Assembly (NCBI GenBank): GCA_965199865.1
Contig: CBDATU010000011.1
Location: 248,001 to 312,000, forward strand
Length of the DNA: 64,000 nucleotides
Direction of reading: 5' to 3'
Origin: JAPOUP01 sp965199865
Lineage (GTDB): Bacteria > Pseudomonadota > Alphaproteobacteria > Rhodobacterales > Rhodobacteraceae
Under the pieces are notes generated by a model. The model had not been told where the DNA came from and made no database searches. It worked only from the letters and a program-made list of their open reading frames with translations. Below are positions 45,283 through 53,676 of this stretch, piece by piece (position 1 is the stretch's first letter; each line of letters starts with the position of its first letter). A program made the position numbers and the translations under genes.

Positions 45283-46205
45283 GCGGTTCGATGCGTGTCA
45301 TCGTTATGGGTCAGCAGGCCTTTGGCAGGGATGTTCTTGCGAAACTTCTTGATGCCGGTGTGGATGAGGTCGTTGCGGTCTACTGCGAACCTGACAGGAA
45401 TGGTAAGGTCGATCCGATCAAGGAATTCGCGCTGGAGCGAGGCCTTCCGGTTCATCAGCCGACAGGATACGAAGACCAGGAGACGCTCGACGGGCTTGCT
45501 GGCTACAGCGCTGACCTGATGGTCATGGCATTCGTAAACGTCTTTGTACCGGAAGCAGCCCGTGATACCCCCAGGCTGGGTTCGATCTGCTTCCACCCTT
45601 CACTGCTGCCGCTCCATCGGGGACCGAGCGCAGTGAACTGGCCAATCATCATGGGTGCCACGAAGTCAGGCTACAGCTGGTTCTATCCTACCGATGGCCT
45701 CGACGAGGGCGACAGCCTGCTGCAATGGGAATGCGGGATTGGATCGGACGACACGGTCATCGATCTTTACTTCAGGAACATCTACCCTTCAGCGGTCGAT
45801 TCCGTTCTGACGGTCTGCGACCTGTTCCGCAGCGGAAGCCCCCCCCGTATCGTGCCAGACGAATCGCAGGCGACTTACGAGCGCCGCTGCACAAAGAAGC
45901 ATGCAAGGATAGACTGGAACAAACCGGTGAAGCAGGTCTATGACCTTATCCGCGGCACCAATCCAAGTCCCGGTGCATGGACGACGCTGAACGGAAACGA
46001 GGTCCAGATCTACGACTGCGCACGCGTTCCCGGCGATGGCGTTTCCTCAAGGATCGTGGATGTGTCGGAAGACGGCGTTACCATCCAGCTGATAGGCGGG
46101 CGCATCGCCATCAGGCGCGTGCGGCCCTCGGGGGGTGGCAAGATATCCGCGGTCGAGTGGGCGGCAACGGCCGGGCTCAAAGCCGGTGACAGCCTGGGAA
46201 CTTGA
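45279..46205 (+). CDS. Formyltransferase family protein (10-formyl-THF hydrolase-like)
   Basis: A 308-residue protein with a formyltransferase fold plus a C-terminal Fmt-like domain (GRIAIRRVRPSGGGKISAVE). The catalytic region reads CFHPSLLPLHRGPSAVNWPI and later YPTDGLDEGDSLLQW, giving the His and Asp of the family. The His-type signature and TYERRCTKKHARIDWNKPV resemble the hydrolase domain of 10-formyltetrahydrofolate dehydrogenase more than methionyl-tRNA formyltransferase. It is translationally coupled to frc (ATGA overlap) and followed by fhs, so a role in moving or releasing formyl groups during oxalate use is likely. Whether donor and acceptor involve folate, CoA or water is unknown. 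Confidence 0.85.
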   Translation: MSGSMRVIVMGQQAFGRDVLAKLLDAGVDEVVAVYCEPDRNGKVDPIKEFALERGLPVHQPTGYEDQETLDGLAGYSADLMVMAFVNVFVPEAARDTPRLGSICFHPSLLPLHRGPSAVNWPIIMGATKSGYSWFYPTDGLDEGDSLLQWECGIGSDDTVIDLYFRNIYPSAVDSVLTVCDLFRSGSPPRIVPDESQATYERRCTKKHARIDWNKPVKQVYDLIRGTNPSPGAWTTLNGNEVQIYDCARVPGDGVSSRIVDVSEDGVTIQLIGGRIAIRRVRPSGGGKISAVEWAATAGLKAGDSLGT

Positions 46206-46228
46206 CCGAACAGCCTAAAGGTACGAAC

Positions 46229-47896
46229 ATGTCAGACATAGAAATTGCCCGCGCTGCCAATAAAAGGCCGATCCAGGAGATCGGCGCCAGGCTCGGCATC
46301 CCGACCGAGCATCTGATACCCTTTGGCCACGACAAAGCGAAGGTATCGGCCGAGTTCACCAGGGCTCAGGCCGAAAGGAGCGATGGCAGGCTGATCCTTG
46401 TGACAGCGGTCAACCCGACTCCGGCGGGTGAGGGAAAGACGACCACAACCGTTGGTCTCGGTGACGGCCTGAATGCGATTGGAAAGAACGCGATGATCTG
46501 CATTCGGGAAGCCTCGCTCGGTCCGAACTTCGGGATGAAGGGTGGCGCTGCTGGAGGTGGCTACGCCCAGATTGTCCCGATGGAGGAAATGAACCTGCAC
46601 TTCACCGGCGACTTCCATGCGATCACCAGTGCACATTCGCTCCTGAGTGCCATGATTGACAACCACATCTACTGGGGCAACGAACTCGGTATCGACACCC
46701 GCCGGGTGGTGTGGCGGCGTGTGGTCGACATGAATGACCGTGCACTGCGCTCCATTACCTGCTCACTCGGCGGCGTGGCCAACGGCTTTCCCCGTGAGGC
46801 TGGGTTTGACATAACCGTGGCGTCGGAAGTCATGGCCATTCTGTGCCTTGCGAGTGATCTCGACGATCTACAGAGGCGTCTTGGCGATATGATCGTCGCA
46901 TACCGTCGTGACCGATCGCCCGTGCATTGCCGCGACATCAAGGCTGACGGCGCGATGACGGTGCTTCTGAAGGACGCATTGCAGCCCAATCTGGTGCAGA
47001 CGCTGGAGAACAATCCTGCTTTCGTACATGGCGGACCGTTCGCCAACATTGCACATGGCTGCAATTCGGTCGTGGCTACCAGGTCGGCATTGAAGCTAGC
47101 CGACTATGTCGTCACCGAAGCCGGTTTTGGTGCTGATCTCGGCGCGGAGAAGTTCCTTAACATAAAGTGCCGCAAGGCTGGATTGGCTCCGGATGCGGTG
47201 GTGATTGTCGCCACCGTGCGAGCGCTGAAGATGAATGGCGGTGTGTCCCGGGACGAACTGAGCACCGAGAATGTCGAGGCGGTCCGGAAGGGATGCGCCA
47301 ACCTTGGCCGACATATCGAGAACATCAGGAAGTTCGGTGTGCCTTCGGTCGTTGCGATCAACCATTTCGTCACTGACACGGATGCCGAAGTGGCGGCGGT
47401 AAGGTCTTACGCCGAGGAAATGGGAACCGAGGCGATCCTCTGTCAGCACTGGGCGAAAGGTTCGGACGGGACCAGGGAACTCGCGGCGAGGATTGTCGAT
47501 GTCTGCGAAAGCGGGACATCGCGTTACGCTCCGCTCTACGCTGACGACATTCCACTGCTTGAAAAGATCGAGACCGTCGCGAAGCGGATCTACCGTGCGG
47601 ATGAGGTGCTGGTTGACCAAAAGATCCGCAACCAGCTTAAGGACTGGGAGCAGCAGGGTTACGGCCATCTGCCGGTCTGTATGGCCAAGACCCAGTACAG
47701 TTTTACCACTGACCCGACGCGACGCGGTGCGCCCACCGGCCATTCGGTACCGGTGCGGGAGGTGCGGCTCAGTGCCGGTGCTGGTTTCGTCGTGGTGATC
47801 TGTGGTGAGATCATGACCATGCCGGGCCTGCCCCGCCGACCAGCGGCGGAGCAGATCCACATCAACGACGCTGGCCAGATCGAGGGACTGTTCTAG
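46229..47896 (+). CDS. fhs: Formate--tetrahydrofolate ligase
   Basis: ATP-dependent synthesis of 10-formyl-tetrahydrofolate from formate; 555 residues, standard size. Diagnostic parts are IGARLGIPTEHLIPFGHDKA, the P-loop TPAGEGKTTTTVGLGDGL, CIREASLGPNFGMKGGAAGG, and GGVANGFPREAGFDITVASE. The C-terminal half has DADEVLVDQK-like family text (YRADEVLVDQKIRNQLKDW) and PVREVRLSAGAGFVVVICGE. AAAGG precedes the ATG at 46229, 23 bp after the formyltransferase stop. In this operon it would channel part of the formate from oxalate into one-carbon metabolism while formate dehydrogenase burns the rest. Confidence 0.96.
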   Translation: MSDIEIARAANKRPIQEIGARLGIPTEHLIPFGHDKAKVSAEFTRAQAERSDGRLILVTAVNPTPAGEGKTTTTVGLGDGLNAIGKNAMICIREASLGPNFGMKGGAAGGGYAQIVPMEEMNLHFTGDFHAITSAHSLLSAMIDNHIYWGNELGIDTRRVVWRRVVDMNDRALRSITCSLGGVANGFPREAGFDITVASEVMAILCLASDLDDLQRRLGDMIVAYRRDRSPVHCRDIKADGAMTVLLKDALQPNLVQTLENNPAFVHGGPFANIAHGCNSVVATRSALKLADYVVTEAGFGADLGAEKFLNIKCRKAGLAPDAVVIVATVRALKMNGGVSRDELSTENVEAVRKGCANLGRHIENIRKFGVPSVVAINHFVTDTDAEVAAVRSYAEEMGTEAILCQHWAKGSDGTRELAARIVDVCESGTSRYAPLYADDIPLLEKIETVAKRIYRADEVLVDQKIRNQLKDWEQQGYGHLPVCMAKTQYSFTTDPTRRGAPTGHSVPVREVRLSAGAGFVVVICGEIMTMPGLPRRPAAEQIHINDAGQIEGLF

Positions 47897-48118
47897 GTCA
47901 TGGCTGGTAGCCTCCAGAATCACGCCCTGCGGGGTTGTGGAGCGGACAGCGCGACAGCGAATCTGTCCGATGACGGAGGCGATGGGTTTAACGATCACCC
48001 AAGGGATTAGGGTTGAGGCTGGGAGCGTAGGCCGGAGCCAAAGCGGGCGAAGACCCGCAGATATCGGGCTCTGGTAGGACATGGCCGCATTGGCGGTCGA
48101 ACACTGAGGAGGAAACTC

Positions 48119-49102
48119 ATGAAACTTATGAAAACCCTGGTTGCGAGTGCGGCAGCGCTTGCGCTTATGGCACCGGCGGCTCTCGCCGAGTGGCAGCCGC
48201 GCAAGCCTGTCGAATTCATTATCATGGCTGGTACTGGCGGCGGTGCGGACCAGATCGCGCGGCTTCTGCAAGGCTTGATCGAACAGAAGGATCTGTCGCC
48301 ACGTCCGTTCATTCCGATCAACAAGCCGGGTGGGTCCGGTGCTGAGGCCCTGCGTTACATGCAGGACAAGGCAGGCGATGATCACACGGTCATGATGACC
48401 CTGAACAGCTTCTACACCACGCCCCTGATTCAGGAGGATCTGGGTGTTGACGTGACGACGTTCACTCCGATTGGTCTGATGGCGATGGATACGTTTCTTC
48501 TGTGGGTCAACACTGACCGCGAAGACATCACGGATCTAGACGGCTATGTCGGAGCGGTTAAGGCAGCTGGCCTGGACTGGAAGGTCGGTGGGACCGGCTC
48601 CGGCCAGGAAGACTCGATACTGACGGCCATGATGGAAGCCGCTTTCGACTACGAGGTGACTTACATTCCGTTCCCAGGTGGTGGCACGGTGGCCAAGAAC
48701 CTCGTCGGGAACCAGATCGACTCGACGGTGAACAACCCATCCGAACAGCTGGAGTTCTGGCGCGCCGGCAACACCAAGCCACTCGTCCAGTTCACCGGTG
48801 AACGTATGGCTGCGTTTCCGGACGTTCCAACGGCTAGGGAACTTGGCATAGAAATCGAGTATTACATGCAGCGCTCGGTGAACGGTCCTCCGGGAATGTC
48901 GGCGGAAGCGGTGGAGTGGTACACCAACCTGTTCCAGACCCTGTTTGATTCGGAAGAATGGCAGGAGTTCTGCGTCTCGGACGGCCTGACCTGCGACGGC
49001 ATGATGAAGGGCGACGATTTGGCAATGTTCCATTCCTCAAACGTGGAAGCTCACAAGAAGCTGATCGAACAGGTCGGTGCAGCGAAGATCACTGGCGAGT
49101 AA
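48119..49102 (+). CDS. tctC: TTT transporter substrate-binding protein (TctC family)
   Basis: Periplasmic receptor of a tripartite tricarboxylate-type carrier; 327 residues. Signal peptide MKTLVASAAALALMAPAALA, cleavage before EWQPRKP. The family opening RKPVEFIIMAGTGGGADQIA and the P-loop-like binding segment NKPGGSGAEALRYM are clear, as is VGGTGSGQEDSILTAMME. A GAGGAGGAAA site supports the start. It leads tctB and tctA and follows fhs by 222 bp, in the same direction as the oxalate genes. TctC proteins bind diverse carboxylates, so oxalate or a precursor is a reasonable but unproven ligand. Confidence 0.93.
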   Translation: MKLMKTLVASAAALALMAPAALAEWQPRKPVEFIIMAGTGGGADQIARLLQGLIEQKDLSPRPFIPINKPGGSGAEALRYMQDKAGDDHTVMMTLNSFYTTPLIQEDLGVDVTTFTPIGLMAMDTFLLWVNTDREDITDLDGYVGAVKAAGLDWKVGGTGSGQEDSILTAMMEAAFDYEVTYIPFPGGGTVAKNLVGNQIDSTVNNPSEQLEFWRAGNTKPLVQFTGERMAAFPDVPTARELGIEIEYYMQRSVNGPPGMSAEAVEWYTNLFQTLFDSEEWQEFCVSDGLTCDGMMKGDDLAMFHSSNVEAHKKLIEQVGAAKITGE

Positions 49103-49114
49103 TTCTGTCAGCGA

Positions 49115-49139
49115 GCCCGGGCGCCTCTTGCGCCCGGGC
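49115..49139 (+). terminator. GC-rich hairpin between tctC and tctB
   Basis: Perfect 10-bp stem GCCCGGGCGC (49115-49124) / GCGCCCGGGC (49130-49139) with a CTCTT loop, 12 bp after the tctC stop. No U-tract follows, so it is more likely a partial terminator or an mRNA-stabilising hairpin that lets the binding protein be made in excess over the membrane subunits. Confidence 0.6.
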
Positions 49140-49256
49140 CCCTATCCCGATGGCAGACCGTAATCCTGGCATGCCGACCTGCTGGATCTGCGGCTCTGTC
49201 AGGGAATGTCCCATGCTTTCGGCGGAAATCCGTGAGCGAGAAGACGGAGTGCCAAC

Positions 49257-49784
49257 ATGACCGTTCGCATCGCTGAGCTTCTGATGGCGATCGCGACGCT
49301 TCTGGTGTCGCTCGGTCTGATGCTCAACATATATGTCGATGGTCTGTCGATCGGGTGGATTGAAGGGCGTGGTCCCGGCGCAGGGATGTGGCCGTTCTGG
49401 CTCTCGGGTGGCATGGCATTGGTGTCACTGTGGACCCTGGCCCGCTGGTTCGCGGGAGCGACTCCAGAATCAAGATCCACCGAGGAATACTGCGCCTCCG
49501 ACACACTGTTTCTGGTGATTGTCACGACACTGGCGTTTTTGGGCTTCCTGATCCTCATGCAGGTGATCGGCACATACCTTGCCCTGATGCTATACATGCT
49601 GGTTTGCGTCCGGTTCCTGGGTGGGCACACCTGGCGGATGACCTGGTCGATTACGGTTGGAGCGCCGGTCTTCGTCTATCTGCTATTTGAGGTCGCGTTG
49701 ACAAAGTATCTGCCGAAGGGGCTTCCGATATTTGAGGAAGGCTTCCTCTACCTCGACAATTTCCGTTACGAATGGTTCTACTGA
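49257..49784 (+). CDS. tctB: TTT transporter small membrane subunit (TctB family)
   Basis: A 175-residue inner-membrane protein with four predicted membrane segments: AELLMAIATLLVSLGLMLNI, MWPFWLSGGMALVSLWTLA, DTLFLVIVTTLAFLGFLILM, and GTYLALMLYMLVCVRFLG, with a last hydrophobic stretch around SITVGAPVFVYLLFEVAL. The GPGAGMWPFW motif after the first segment is typical of DUF1468/TctB. It partners TctA; its exact role in transport is not well understood. It lies 14 bp before tctA. Confidence 0.9.
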   Translation: MTVRIAELLMAIATLLVSLGLMLNIYVDGLSIGWIEGRGPGAGMWPFWLSGGMALVSLWTLARWFAGATPESRSTEEYCASDTLFLVIVTTLAFLGFLILMQVIGTYLALMLYMLVCVRFLGGHTWRMTWSITVGAPVFVYLLFEVALTKYLPKGLPIFEEGFLYLDNFRYEWFY

Positions 49785-49797
49785 GGGGTTGATGCAG

Positions 49798-51312
49798 ATG
49801 GAGACGATCCTCGTATCCCTCGGTGCCGGACTGCTTCACGCGTTTGAACCGCTCAATCTCTTCATGATCGTGGCTGGATGCCTGGCGGGACTGTTTGTTG
49901 GCTGCATGCCGGGTCTCGGTTCGGTCAATGGTGTCGCCATTCTGCTGCCGATCACTTTCCTTGTGCCGCCGACTGCAGCGATCATCTTCCTTGCCGCCCT
50001 GTATTACGGGGCGATGTATGGCGGTGCGATCAGTTCGATCACACTCGGTATTCCCGGGGCATCGACGGCTGTCGCAACGGTGTTTGACGGGCGGCCTATG
50101 GCCCAGCAGGGACAGGCCGACAGGGCGCTCATGGCCGCCGCGATCGCTTCCTTCATTGGAGGCACCGTGTCGGTGATCCTGTTCACCTTTTTCGCGCCGC
50201 CGCTTGCGGTATTCGCTCTGAAGTTCGGCCCGCAGGAAGAGTTCGCGCTCATGGTGCTTGCCTTCGCGACCTTCATTGGTCTCGGTGGCGACGACATTCC
50301 GAAAACGATCTTTTCGATCCTGATTGGTTTGGTGATCGCGGCTATTGGCTTTGACATAATTTCCGGAAAGCCCAGACTGATATTTTTTGATATGGTCGAA
50401 TTCCAGCGCGGGATTGGCTTCCTGGTGGTGGCGATCGGAATTTATGGCATCGGCGAGATGCTCTGGACCATCGAAAGCACCAAGGGCAAGGTGCAGATGC
50501 ACAAAGTCAGGGTCACCTGGGAACGGATGACCGATAACCTGCGGGGAATTCGCGACTACATCAACTCGACATGGCTTGGCTCTGTCCTTGGCTTCTTCGT
50601 AGGCACCCTGCCCGCCGCCGGAGCCACTCCGGCATCGCTTATGAGTTACGGTCTGGCCAAGACCTTCTCAAAAGATCCTGACAGCTTTGGCAAGGGTAAC
50701 GTTGCCGGTGTGGCCGCGCCAGAGGCGGCGAACAACGCGGCATCGACAGGCTCGATGCTCCCGATGCTCACCCTAGGTATTCCAGGTTCGCCGACGACGG
50801 CGATTCTGCTTGGTGGCATGATCATCTGGGGCCTGCGGCCAGGTCCGCTTCTGTTTTCCGAGAATCCGGACTTTGTGTGGGGCCTGATTGGTTCCCTCTA
50901 TATCGCGAATGTGGCGACGCTGCTTCTGAATCTTGCGCTGATTCCCGTATTCATCCGGGTTCTGGCCATGCCATTCTCGATTCTGACGCCGATCATTTTT
51001 GTGCTCTGCGCCCTTGGTGTGTTCGCGACCACGGATCGTATGTTCGATGTCTGGATCATGGTCATCATCGGCATTGCCGGTTATCTGATGCGGAAGCTGA
51101 ACTATCCGGTCGCCCCGGCGGTGCTTGCCATTGTGCTTGGTCCTCTGGCGGAGCGTTCGCTGCGGCAATCACTGATTTCCAGCCAGGGCGATCCGATGAC
51201 GTTTCTTGAGCGGCCGATATCGCTGACATGCATCCTTCTCGCGCTTGCACTTGTCTGTTACCCGCTGTTCCTCAGCTACAGGCGGCGAAGGGCTAAAGAG
51301 GCGAGGGGCTAA
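49798..51312 (+). CDS. tctA: TTT transporter large membrane subunit (TctA family)
   Basis: Main translocation subunit, 504 residues with about 11-12 membrane segments. Diagnostic stretches are VGCMPGLGSVNGVAILLPIT near the N-terminus, ALYYGAMYGGAISSITLGIP with GAST following, and the pseudo-repeat AAPEAANNAASTGSMLPMLT followed by LGIPGSPTTAILLGGMIIWG in the middle. These GxxxGxxGxxxG and PG-rich motifs define the family. ATG 49798 has GAGGGG nine bases upstream; ATG 49792 is too close. Last gene of the oxalate-linked run, uptake driven by the proton gradient by family. Confidence 0.93.
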   Translation: METILVSLGAGLLHAFEPLNLFMIVAGCLAGLFVGCMPGLGSVNGVAILLPITFLVPPTAAIIFLAALYYGAMYGGAISSITLGIPGASTAVATVFDGRPMAQQGQADRALMAAAIASFIGGTVSVILFTFFAPPLAVFALKFGPQEEFALMVLAFATFIGLGGDDIPKTIFSILIGLVIAAIGFDIISGKPRLIFFDMVEFQRGIGFLVVAIGIYGIGEMLWTIESTKGKVQMHKVRVTWERMTDNLRGIRDYINSTWLGSVLGFFVGTLPAAGATPASLMSYGLAKTFSKDPDSFGKGNVAGVAAPEAANNAASTGSMLPMLTLGIPGSPTTAILLGGMIIWGLRPGPLLFSENPDFVWGLIGSLYIANVATLLLNLALIPVFIRVLAMPFSILTPIIFVLCALGVFATTDRMFDVWIMVIIGIAGYLMRKLNYPVAPAVLAIVLGPLAERSLRQSLISSQGDPMTFLERPISLTCILLALALVCYPLFLSYRRRRAKEARG

Positions 51313-51511
51313 CGATCGGCCTCCGTAGTTTTGGATGTCCTGGCCCTGTGCAAGGGTATTGGGGAAGGAATTCCACGCGTCCATGATCCTCGTTGCATCC
51401 ATTCGAGATATGTCCGGTAACAGGCATGCGGGCGTATTGCGCTGAGCAAGTGCCTCGACCTGCGCGAATGGCGGGAGGCTTTCCGGTTTCCCTGAGCTGT
51501 GGAGGATTCAT

Positions 51512-52088
51512 TTATGACTGCGGCATAATTCGCTTCATGAAACCGTCGAAATGCGGGACGGTGAAAGCCGTGCCTCCATGGGCAGGGCTATAGATCATGC
51601 CCCTGGCCATGAGAGATCTGCGTATTGGGGCGACTGTGGTGACCTTGCGATCCAGGATCTGTGCGATGTCTCCGGATTGATGGGGTCCAGGCCCGAGTTC
51701 GGCCATAGCGCGCATGTAGCGCTTCTGGGTTGGCGTTAATCTGTCGAAGCGTACATGGAAAAAACTCGCATCAAGTTCCGCCAGCGTAGTGACTGTCGCA
51801 TGCCGTACGTCATCGAACCCGATTAGCGGAGCATCGGCGAAATCCCAACTATGCTTGCCCCACTCCTGAAGAAAATAGGGGTAGCCGCCCGTTTGCCTCA
51901 GGATCTCTGACACTGCATGGGGCTGGAAGGTCACCCCTTCTCTTGCAGCCGGCGTAATCAGCGCGTCGCGGGCGTCGTTGTCGTCGAGCCGGTCGACTGG
52001 AGCGAACTCGAATAGGCGTTCCGCATAGGATTTGGCATCGCCGGTTCGGCCGACCAGCTGCGGCAGTCCCGCCGCGACCAGCGCGACC
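51512..52088 (-). pseudogene. AAA ATPase, C-terminal half, fused to IS110 remnant
   Basis: The minus-strand frame gives ALVAAGLPQLVGRTGDAKSY AERLFEFAPVD, then HAVSEILRQTGGYPYFLQEW and VRFDRLTPTQKRYMRAMAEL, ending with GMIYSPAHGGTAFTVPHFDG F. This is the C-terminal half of a well-known bacterial Orc1-like AAA ATPase family. The P-loop half is absent: at the segment coding VALVAA (about 52071-52088) the frame passes without a break into the C-terminal part of an IS110 transposase. The combined frame is open from 52180. Probably non-functional, though a fusion protein could be made. Confidence 0.8.
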
Positions 52089-52897
52089 CGGTGGGCCCTG
52101 CCCGCCGCCGTGAGCCGTTCGTACATCTCCCTCATCGCCGGGTTCCGGCACACGGCCGTCATCGCCGCCATGGACGTCACGTCACGGGGCCTGCGCCGCC
52201 CGCCGCGTATCCGCCCCGCCCCCGTCAGCGTTCCGTCGTGCGGGCGAAGGGGGCGACGCCCGGGAGCGCCGCCGCCTGCCGGCTTTCGAGGGTCCCGAGC
52301 CCGGGCATCCAGCAGACCGGCGCCGCGGCGATCACCGGCCCGATCCCTGGGACGACCGTGAGGATGTCCCGGCGCCGGGCCAGCCCGGGATCCGCGTCGG
52401 TCGCCGCCGCGATCCGGCCGTCGAGCACGCCGGTCTCCTCCACGTCCCGGCCAGCGCCCGATTTAGGGCTCCGGCTGCGTCCCGATCGCCAAGCTCCCGG
52501 AGCCGGGCGGTCAGGGACGCGCGCATGTCGACGGGCGACTCACGAACGACCATCAGGTCCCGGGCGACCGCAGGGCCTCGGGTTTCGGCCGTGCGGCCGG
52601 CAGCCCGCCAACCTCCCCGAAGGCGGCCAGCACCCTCGCGTCGATCCGGTCGGACTTCGCGACGTGGCCGAGCGCCTCGGCGAAACGGCGCGCCCGCAGG
52701 GGATTGACGATGTGCACGGTATAGCCCCTGTCATGCAGCGACCGGTGTGGCTGGCGGTGCAGCCGCCCGGTGGCCCCGCCCACCACATGAGGTGAGGCAT
52801 CGAACGCCACCGGTCCGGGTGAGAGTGAGGCACGAACGGACGCCGCGTTCGCGAAGCCCCCACTCACGGTGGTTCTCGCCACTATCCTGTCTGTCAT
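52071..52897 (-). pseudogene. IS110-family transposase, degenerate
   Basis: Pieces in different frames reconstruct an IS110 transposase lacking its N-terminus. They are VAFDASPHVVGGATGRLHRQ, then YTVHIVNPLRARRFAEALGH VAKSDRIDARVLAAFGE (DEDD-domain part). After a shift comes ESPVDMRASLTARLRELGDR, then RRDILTVVPGIGPVIAAAPV and LESRQAAALPGVAPFARTTE. The last piece is MAAMTAVCRNPAMREMYERL TAAGRAHRVALVAA, where it joins the ATPase. At least three frame changes are needed. The order of motifs is correct for the family, so it is a decayed copy in place. Confidence 0.8.
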
Positions 52898-53676
52898 GTC
52901 CTTCCGCTCCTATTCTTGCGGTTGATTCGGGTCCTAACCTGGCATCCATCCAGGACGCGCAGGGACGGCGGTGAAGGCGGGCGGCCAGGCTCCTCCACGG
53001 CCCTTCGGCCCTGACCATCACGGCCCGACCCGCCTTCGCGGGGCGGTTGCCCCGCATCCCTCTCCGCACGGCCGCGCGGAGTTTTCCACAGGTGTGCGGA
53101 ACTTTCCACAACATCATCCTTAGGATTCTTTCTGATTGGTTCAGACATACAAGACGCTATGTCGGAGGTCTGTCGGGGAGTCGGATGCTGCTCGGTGCGT
53201 CGATCAGTATCTGAAATGCCTTGATGGGCATGACGCTTTGAGTTCCACAAACCGGGATAAGAGTTTGGCCCATGCCTATCTGGCGTCCATGCGTGACCCG
53301 TTGGTCAGGGTGGGAGAGGGGGCAGATCAGGGCGTATGGAATTTCGATAGCGCTGCCTTTCAGGATATCACTCAATTCATCCGGACTCTGTGGGACCAGT
53401 GACATGGGAGTGCCGAAGGGGGCGTCGCCATCCTCCGGGCATGCTTTGCCTGTAAGGCGTCTCAATGAGCCGCAGTATACAACTAAGGGAAGAAGCCCCG
53501 TAAGGCCGCTCCAGTCAGGGATATCTGTTCAGGAAATGGGCGGTCTCATGGATCGAACCTGCCTGGTTGGGAATATCGGATTGATACAACGGAATGCCAT
53601 TTCTCGGTAGGATCGCCCTTTACTGCCGGGGGCTGTGACGGTTCGCAATCCTTGGAGAGTCGGTAGCGTGGTGGCT
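52898..53676. other. Region without a supported gene
   Basis: About 780 bp. An 88-codon plus-strand frame (53136-53402) and a 102-codon minus-strand frame (53157-53465) overlap each other, and neither shows a family. Two TTTCCACA-like words (near 53083 and 53106) recall DnaA boxes but are isolated. It may be decayed DNA next to the IS110 remnant. Confidence 0.45.

Noticed and set aside
53080..53115. DnaA-box-like words TTTTCCACA and CTTTCCACA, possible origin
   Set aside because: Only two imperfect boxes, no AT-rich unwinding element and no replication gene nearby.
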